Below, in pieces: positions 7,307 to 11,838 of a DNA stretch of 11,838 bases. A model generated the notes under the pieces. The model made no database searches and was not told where the DNA came from. It saw nothing but the letters and a program-made list of their open reading frames with translations. The first letter of the stretch is position 1. Every line of letters begins with the position of its first letter. A program made the translations under genes and the position numbers. The DNA comes from Anaerolineae bacterium (GTDB lineage Bacteria > Chloroflexota > Anaerolineae > Aggregatilineales > Aggregatilineaceae), in assembly GCA_016929355.1 (NCBI GenBank), contig JAFGJA010000396.1:1-11838 (forward strand). The letters are read 5' to 3'.

Positions 7307-8557
7307 TTAGCCTGTAAGTAAGTTGATTTCGATGTCCTCCAATACGGTGAGTAAATCAAGCGGCAGTGTGATCGTATAACGCGGGGTTTCGGAAGCATCC
7401 GCCGGGATTTTTGAGCGGCGCGGCGACCAACTCAGCCACACACTGATCAGGCCCAGATCGTTAGCGCCTTTGATGTCACGCGGCAAATTGTTGCCGACCA
7501 TGACCACCTGCGAATATTGATCTTCGGAAATGTCCAATGTGCGGAGAGCGGTATGAAACATGATCGGGGCCGGTTTGATGACGCCCACATCACCCGAAAT
7601 GGCGAAAGCATCGAAACTGTCATAGAGGCCGTGCTGTGTGAGCAAATTCTCAAATGTACCGCGCGGCCCATCAGCGACCAACGCCAGCGTATACCCTAAC
7701 CGCTTGAGTTCATGTACGAGTTCATCCGCGCCGGGAATCAGATCGGCGCGCTGCGCGACTTGCTGCTCATCCTTGATTTCGGTCCCTTCGTCCACTAAGG
7801 TATCGCCACAATCCAGGCAAACAACCCGGATGTGAGGTTTTTTTTTGAGATCATCGATCCATTCACGGACGCGCTGCGGAATCCAGGCTTTGAGTGTGGA
7901 CCAGGGCACAAGCGGGACGGAACGCAGATCAAACACTTGCGCAAAATCATAGGTGGGTTCAAAGCGGTACTGTTGCAACCAGCGACGCACGAGACGGTGT
8001 TCGTTGGCTTTGACCCGGCCAATTTGCGCGCGGAACAGATCGTTGACGAGGACGCCGCCATGCCCGGCGCGCACCGTACAGGAGGGGAATGTTTGATCGA
8101 CGCGGTTGCGCAGCCATGTTGCTGAGGGGGCGAAGCCATGTTTGCCCGGTTCTGAATAGAGTTCGATGCGCCCCTTCGCATCAAGGGGCAGCGAACCATC
8201 ATCGCGCGTCATGGGGATGAGATGCCCGTGCGCGCTGGCCTCAACCCTAACTACTTTATCTCGCGCATCCAGATGAACCCAAACGTGTTCGAGTTCGTAG
8301 AGATGTTGAATATCCCAATCCCACCAGATCGCGTATTCAATCACCGTAGTGATGGTATCCGTTAACGTGATCTCGCGGGGAAAGGAGGACGACGGGCCGC
8401 CGGTGCGGAAAATGGTGAAACCCGCCGCCAGTGGCATAAACGGCTCGCGGCGATCAAAACGCAGGCGCGGCGCATGACGCCGAACCAATGCCAGATCATC
8501 CGGCGACACTGAATCAGGAGAATGTTGCAAAAGTTGACCGGTCACATTATTATTCAT
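7307..8557 (-). CDS. Two-domain protein: NPP1/Vps62-like N-terminal domain fused to a variant HAD domain
   Basis: The C-terminal part (about 242-400) of this 416-residue protein is an HAD-superfamily fold: motif I VVCLDCGDTLV with nucleophile D249, motif II LALVADG (291-297), motif III K328, motif IV GNNLPRDIKGAND (355-367). Three positions depart from the usual phosphatase pattern: G251 in place of the second Asp, A295 in place of Ser/Thr, and N356 in place of Asp. DxGDTL variants of motif I do occur in some HAD proteins. The N-terminal part (about 25-200) is not standard for HAD enzymes. It shows HAPRLRFDRREPFMP (28-42), H85-x2-E88-x-E90-H91 and SAHGH (108-112), reminiscent of the HxxDxEH and SxHG metal-site pattern of NPP1 and Vps62-like proteins. 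KKK (238-240) between the domains is encoded by nine A residues. This is the first gene of the minus-strand block. The HAD part is sure; the N-terminal match is tentative. Confidence 0.75.
   Translation of the reverse strand: MNNNVTGQLLQHSPDSVSPDDLALVRRHAPRLRFDRREPFMPLAAGFTIFRTGGPSSSFPREITLTDTITTVIEYAIWWDWDIQHLYELEHVWVHLDARDKVVRVEASAHGHLIPMTRDDGSLPLDAKGRIELYSEPGKHGFAPSATWLRNRVDQTFPSCTVRAGHGGVLVNDLFRAQIGRVKANEHRLVRRWLQQYRFEPTYDFAQVFDLRSVPLVPWSTLKAWIPQRVREWIDDLKKKPHIRVVCLDCGDTLVDEGTEIKDEQQVAQRADLIPGADELVHELKRLGYTLALVADGPRGTFENLLTQHGLYDSFDAFAISGDVGVIKPAPIMFHTALRTLDISEDQYSQVVMVGNNLPRDIKGANDLGLISVWLSWSPRRSKIPADASETPRYTITLPLDLLTVLEDIEINLLTG
8525..8553 (+). promoter_or_regulatory. Candidate sigma-70-type promoter for the GH106-like gene
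   Basis: TTGCAA (8525-8530) and TATTAT (8548-8553) are separated by 17 nt, a good sigma-70 geometry with 4/6 and 5/6 matches. Transcription would begin near 8560, leaving about 45 nt of leader before the ATG at 8605. The promoter lies inside the first codons of the oppositely oriented HAD gene. A perfect palindrome TGACCGGTCA (8535-8544) fills part of the spacer and could be an operator, but 10-bp palindromes are common by chance. Confidence 0.35.
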
Positions 8558-8563
8558 GCCGTG

Positions 8564-8592
8564 ATTTTACTCGGCTCAACCTTTTTGGGCAA
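8564..8592 (-). promoter_or_regulatory. Candidate promoter of the minus-strand operon, giving a leaderless mRNA
   Basis: On the minus strand TTGCCC (8592-8587) and TAAAAT (8569-8564) are 17 nt apart (4/6 and 5/6 matches). Only six bases separate TAAAAT from the ATG at 8557, so transcription would begin at or next to the A of the start codon. In agreement, no convincing Shine-Dalgarno sequence precedes this ATG, unlike the GH105 and large toroid genes of the same block. Confidence 0.4.
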
Positions 8593-8604
8593 ACAGGTAT
8601 TTGG

Positions 8605-10476
8605 ATGATGATTCAATTGCCGCAGGCTTGGCAAGCTCCACCCACCGAATTTTCGCTCGCGCCGTTCTGGTTCTGGAATGACACCCTGACGGAAGCGGAA
8701 ATTTCGCGCCAGCTTGATGCGTTTCAGGCGCACGGCGTCGATGCGTTTGTGCTGCACCCGCGCGTGGGTTTGCCCCGGCACATGGGGTGGATGAGTCGCG
8801 CTCTGCTGGATATGATGCGCTTTGGCATCGAACAGGCTCAAGCGCGCGGCATGTGGGTTATTTTGTACGATGAGGGCATGTATCCGAGTGGGTCGTCATC
8901 CGGGCAAGTCGTCGCGGAAAATCCGGCGTATCATGTGCGCGGGTTGGTGCGGGTCAATCTCTCTACCGCGCAGCCGGATACCACCTGTAGCGGCGTGCGG
9001 ATCGGCGCGGATGGACAGCCCGCTTTAGCGCCCGACCAGCACCTCGTCGCGGTGGTTGATTACGAGGGGCAGCGTTACGCGTTGGTGGATCGCCCCATCG
9101 ATTCGGTGATTCGCGGGCTGCATTTCCTGCATGAAGACGCTAACGAACCGCCCGAAGACTCGCCACCTGCTGCCGATTTGCTCAATCCTGAGGCGGTAGC
9201 ATGTTTTGTGCGGCTGGTCTATGACCGGTTCTATACCGAATTCGAGCCGTATTTTGGCAGCACGATTCGCGCAATTTTCACTGACGAACCGCATTTATTG
9301 GGTCGGTTGCGCGAACCAGAAACGATCATGCCCTGGACGACGGGCATTTTGCCGCATCTGAATGCTTTTCTCGGCTACGATCTCACACCGCATCTCTCTG
9401 CGCTGTGGGATGACACCGCCCCGCCGCATATTTTCCAGGATTTCGAGCGCGCTATTGAGCATCGTTTGCGCGAAACGTATTACAGCCAGCTTCATGATTG
9501 GTGCGCAGCGCATGATATTGCCTTAACCGGCCATCCCGCGCAGCCTGACGCGACAGCGCACATGCGGTTTTTCCATTGGCCCGGTCAGGATATTGTCTGG
9601 CGCTACATCGAGCCGGATCAACCCTCCGCGTTGGAAGGTCGCCAATCAACCCAGGCGAAAGCCGCCGCCTCGGTGATGCTGCACCAGCAGCGCCGCCGGA
9701 ACGCGAATGAATTCTGCGGGGCGTATGGGGCCGATTTCACGTATGACGAAATGCGCTGGCTCGCCAATTGGCTGCTAATACGGGGCTGTAACCTGTTGAT
9801 CCCCCATGCGTTTTATTATTCCGTGCGCGGGCCGCGTAAACACGAACGCCCACCGGATGTGGGACTGTATAGTCCCTGGTGGGGTGAGCCATTTGCGAAA
9901 TTTGCCGCCGCATGTCGCCGTTTAGCCTGGCTCAATACGGACAGCCAGCATATATGTCAGGTGGCGATTTTAGGGGAAAATCACAGTTTACCCTGGCGCG
10001 CGGCAAAAGTCTGTTTTGAGCATCAAATTGATTTTAACTATCTGGACGTGGAAGACCTCCGGCATACTGCTGAAATTACGGCAGATGGGGTGGAGATCGC
10101 TGACCAGCGTTATCACGTCCTGATTGTGGATGGCGATCCGCCACCCGGTGCGGAGGCTGAACTGGCAGCATTGGCTGATGCGGGGCGTATTATCCGGTGG
10201 GGGGACGATCTTGCCGCCGGGTTGGAGTCGCTCCGGCAGTTGGTTCCCGCGACGATCACGGTGACAACATCCTGTCCGGGTTTGCGCGTGCGCCATGTGC
10301 GTAAGGCGGGCTTGGACTGGTGGATTCTCTTTAATGAGCAGGCCGCACCGCTTGATACGGCGCTTGATTTTGAGGCGCAGGGAATACTCGATCCGATTAC
10401 GGGGATGGTCGCTGTTTTTGAGGGGCGATTACAGTTAGCGGGACATGAATTGTGTGTGGTGATAGCGAAATCGTAA
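8605..10476 (+). CDS. Compact GH106-like (alpha-L-rhamnosidase-type) glycosidase
   Basis: The 623-residue protein opens with features of the GH106-like TIM-barrel group: APFWFWNDTL (19-28), a QL-x-F-x-x-HGVDAFVLHPRVGL run ending at 56, and YDEGMYPSG (88-96). Likely catalytic acids are E228 in IFTDEP (224-229) and E369 in NEFCGAYG (368-375). PHAFYYS (400-406) and RGPRKHERPP (408-417) also fit. GH106 members cleave alpha-L-rhamnose from pectin and other glycans, but characterised ones are near 1,000 residues and have added beta-sandwich domains. Here the C-terminus ends soon after the barrel, so the substrate may differ. There is no signal peptide. The frame is open from 8488, but that would overlap the HAD gene start; ATG 8605, with AGG 7 nt upstream, just precedes the first conserved block. 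It diverges from the minus-strand operon and lies 90 bp upstream of the PL22 gene. Confidence 0.78.
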   Translation: MMIQLPQAWQAPPTEFSLAPFWFWNDTLTEAEISRQLDAFQAHGVDAFVLHPRVGLPRHMGWMSRALLDMMRFGIEQAQARGMWVILYDEGMYPSGSSSGQVVAENPAYHVRGLVRVNLSTAQPDTTCSGVRIGADGQPALAPDQHLVAVVDYEGQRYALVDRPIDSVIRGLHFLHEDANEPPEDSPPAADLLNPEAVACFVRLVYDRFYTEFEPYFGSTIRAIFTDEPHLLGRLREPETIMPWTTGILPHLNAFLGYDLTPHLSALWDDTAPPHIFQDFERAIEHRLRETYYSQLHDWCAAHDIALTGHPAQPDATAHMRFFHWPGQDIVWRYIEPDQPSALEGRQSTQAKAAASVMLHQQRRRNANEFCGAYGADFTYDEMRWLANWLLIRGCNLLIPHAFYYSVRGPRKHERPPDVGLYSPWWGEPFAKFAAACRRLAWLNTDSQHICQVAILGENHSLPWRAAKVCFEHQIDFNYLDVEDLRHTAEITADGVEIADQRYHVLIVDGDPPPGAEAELAALADAGRIIRWGDDLAAGLESLRQLVPATITVTTSCPGLRVRHVRKAGLDWWILFNEQAAPLDTALDFEAQGILDPITGMVAVFEGRLQLAGHELCVVIAKS

Positions 10477-10566
10477 TTTGCGCAGAGACCTTTTTTGCTC
10501 TACAAATAGGGCGATGGGCTGTCAAAACATTTTTAATATTTACAGTTTTTAGGAGTATAGATAGTT

Positions 10567-11757
10567 ATGAGTAAAGGCAAAGTTTTTCAGGACCCTCAGT
10601 TCCGGTATAAAGATGCCTATAGTGGCCGCGAGATTATCCGTCTGACGGATTACCTGGGACACTCAAATCATTTTTACTTCACCGATCCGTGCTGGTTCAA
10701 CAATAACCAATCATTGTTTTTCATGTCGGATCGGGATAATCAGAGCAACATTTTCCGCTACGATCTCGCCGATGGCAAAATTACCCAGTTAACCGATTTG
10801 CATGGGTCGGGGAGCGCGCGCGGCTGTTGGAGTGATGCCAACCAACGGTTGTATTTCTGGTGGGACCGCCAGATTTTTGAATTTGATCCCGAAACATTAA
10901 TTGAGCGCCAACTCTATGAAGCGCCGCCCGATATGACGCCGGATGCGCGCGCGAATCCTTCGGCGGATGGCAAATACGTTTGCTCGCGTTTGATGGAAGA
11001 TATTCCCGAAAATGGTCCCACCGTATCCTTTGCCTATTCGCGCTTCCGTGAATATTTCCACGCTAAACCCTTCACCCAGATCATCCGGGTTGAAGTGGCT
11101 ACCGGCGCGATGGAAGTTATTCACGAGGATCGCTGCTATATCGGCCATGTCAATACGTCGCCCACCGTGCCGAATATTCTCACATTTTGTCACGAAGGTC
11201 CCTGGAACTGGGTGCAGCAGCGCATCTGGGGATTGGATATTTTGACCGGCGATACCTGGAAAATCCGCCCGCAAGATGACGGGCAGTTCGCTATCGGTCA
11301 TGAATACTGGTTCGCCGGTGGGGACCATATCGGCTATCATGGTCGCCCGCGTGATGGGCACGGCGATCACGTTTTTGGCCGTTTGAAGTGGGATAACAGC
11401 GACCATTTTGAAGCGCGTTTCCCCTTCCACTCGACCCACTTTCACAGTCTGGATGAGTCAATGATTGTGGGGGATGGCACACCGGGGGCAGTCTTCACCA
11501 GTCAGGGACAGGCGCAGCCCTTCATCCAACTCTTTAAGTGGGATGGTGAACAATACATCGGCCCGAAAATCCTGGCGTATCATCGCAGCACGTTCAACAA
11601 TCAGCACGCTCACCCTCATCCTCGTTTTACACCGGATGGAAAATACATCCTGTACTCAACCGATCTGACGAATTATGCCAATATGTATCTGGTAGAGGTC
11701 GGTGATTTTGATGACTTGCCGGATTTGACTGAAGACATCCAGCCCAGCCATACCTGA
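10567..11757 (+). CDS. ogl: Oligogalacturonate lyase, PL22
   Basis: This lyase cleaves short oligogalacturonides, largely unsaturated digalacturonate, into 4-deoxy-L-threo-5-hexosulose uronate (5-keto-4-deoxyuronate), using Mn2+ in the cytoplasm. The 396-residue length matches the family, a seven-bladed beta-propeller. The start MSKGKVF and DAYSGREIIRLTDYLGHSNH (16-35) are characteristic. Candidate metal ligands are Q346, H349 and H351 in FNNQHAHPHP (343-352), with H291 or H293 in HSTHFHS; R219 and H245 (IGHEYW) fit the catalytic arginine and base of the Yersinia enzyme. No signal peptide is present. AGGAG (10551-10555) lies 11 nt before the ATG. The 90-bp gap to the GH106-like gene shows no clear terminator, so co-transcription is possible. 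Unsaturated digalacturonate or related products of upstream pectate lyases, not encoded here, would be the substrate. Assignment is very secure. Confidence 0.96.
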   Translation: MSKGKVFQDPQFRYKDAYSGREIIRLTDYLGHSNHFYFTDPCWFNNNQSLFFMSDRDNQSNIFRYDLADGKITQLTDLHGSGSARGCWSDANQRLYFWWDRQIFEFDPETLIERQLYEAPPDMTPDARANPSADGKYVCSRLMEDIPENGPTVSFAYSRFREYFHAKPFTQIIRVEVATGAMEVIHEDRCYIGHVNTSPTVPNILTFCHEGPWNWVQQRIWGLDILTGDTWKIRPQDDGQFAIGHEYWFAGGDHIGYHGRPRDGHGDHVFGRLKWDNSDHFEARFPFHSTHFHSLDESMIVGDGTPGAVFTSQGQAQPFIQLFKWDGEQYIGPKILAYHRSTFNNQHAHPHPRFTPDGKYILYSTDLTNYANMYLVEVGDFDDLPDLTEDIQPSHT

Positions 11758-11785
11758 GATTACGCAAAAATGGCGTGATGTAATC
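11758..11785 (+). terminator. Weak hairpin just after the oligogalacturonate lyase gene
   Basis: GATTAC (11758-11763) pairs with GTAATC (11780-11785), and inside it ACGC (11762-11765) can pair with GCGT (11773-11776) in an alternative bulged stem. The hairpin starts directly after the stop codon. No T-tract follows at once; five Ts come only at 11799-11803. It could end the PL22 transcript, but the support is thin. Confidence 0.25.
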
Positions 11786-11793
11786 GATTAGCA
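11779..11793. promoter_or_regulatory. Imperfect LacI-type operator-like site in the 3' intergenic region
   Basis: TAATCGATTA (11781-11790) is a perfect palindrome with a central CG. With its left flank it reads TGTAATCGATTA, close to the LacI-family consensus TGTAA-x-CG-x-TTACA; the right outer half (GC) does not match. It would control a gene beyond the window or influence the end of the PL22 unit. A role is inference only. Confidence 0.25.
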
Positions 11794-11838
11794 GGAAATT
11801 TTTGTCTCGAATTGATGTTCCCGGTCACATTAAGTTTA

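Noticed and set aside
7261..7398. 46-codon upstream extension of the large toroid gene into the HAD gene
   Set aside because: The extension overlaps the 3' end of the HAD gene, has no protein-like character, and the strong GGAGAGG site points to ATG 7260.
8488..8604. Upstream extension of the GH106-like gene
   Set aside because: It would overlap the first 70 bases of the HAD gene on the other strand. Its residues do not resemble the family, and conserved sequence begins after 8605.
10477..10566. Possible promoter or terminator in the gap before the oligogalacturonate lyase gene
   Set aside because: TAATAT at 10534 has no -35 partner at a proper distance, and AGAG/CTCT around the T6 run is too short a stem. 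Only the AGGAG ribosome site is convincing.
1..11838. CRISPR arrays, tRNA and rRNA genes
   Set aside because: Nothing on either strand showed regularly spaced repeats, a cloverleaf or rRNA-like sequence.

Overview
This is a bacterial window with intact genes, Shine-Dalgarno-like sites, tight intergenic gaps and a G+C content somewhat above 50% by eye. No gene fixes the taxonomy. Several encoded families (GH106-like, Gfo/Idh/MocA, PL22, GH105, large unassigned toroid proteins) together are most often met in Chloroflexota and Paenibacillus-like carbohydrate loci. I lean to Chloroflexota, at low confidence.

Layout. Positions 1-297 hold the 3' end of an IS200/IS605-type tnpB gene, followed at 298-420 by a structured tail that looks like its omega-RNA and right end. 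A Gfo/Idh/MocA oxidoreductase (469-1785, +) lies directly beyond the element, behind a tandem 10-bp repeat. A perfect 32-bp palindrome (1803-1834) separates it from a convergent four-gene block on the minus strand. Read 5'->3', that block is: an unusual two-domain protein with a variant HAD domain (8557-7307), an 856-residue unassigned (alpha/alpha)-toroid-like protein (7260-4690), a GH105 unsaturated uronyl hydrolase (4652-3555) and a 561-residue lyase-like protein (3528-1843). The gaps are 46, 37 and 26 nt, so this is very likely one operon. Diverging from it are a compact GH106-like glycosidase (8605-10476, +) and a PL22 oligogalacturonate lyase (10567-11757, +).

How the genes fit together. 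PL22 and GH105 are confident calls and define the theme: intracellular breakdown of pectin-derived oligosaccharides. PL22 splits short oligogalacturonides to unsaturated uronates. GH105 removes the unsaturated uronyl residue left by rhamnogalacturonan lyases. The GH106-like enzyme plausibly removes rhamnose or a related sugar. The oxidoreductase could interconvert a released sugar or sugar acid; Bacillus subtilis pairs a GH105 enzyme (YteR) with a Gfo/Idh/MocA protein (YteT) in a rhamnogalacturonan operon. No protein here has a recognisable signal peptide, so the set appears cytoplasmic and would need an importer encoded outside the window.

The least explained parts are the two large toroid-like proteins and the N-terminal half of the HAD protein. 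That N-terminal half carries a possible metal-site pattern like that of NPP1/Vps62-type proteins, joined to an HAD domain with altered catalytic motifs by a linker encoded over an A9 tract. The two divergent transcription units meet in a 47-bp region with two plausible promoters facing each other; the minus-strand one would give a leaderless mRNA.
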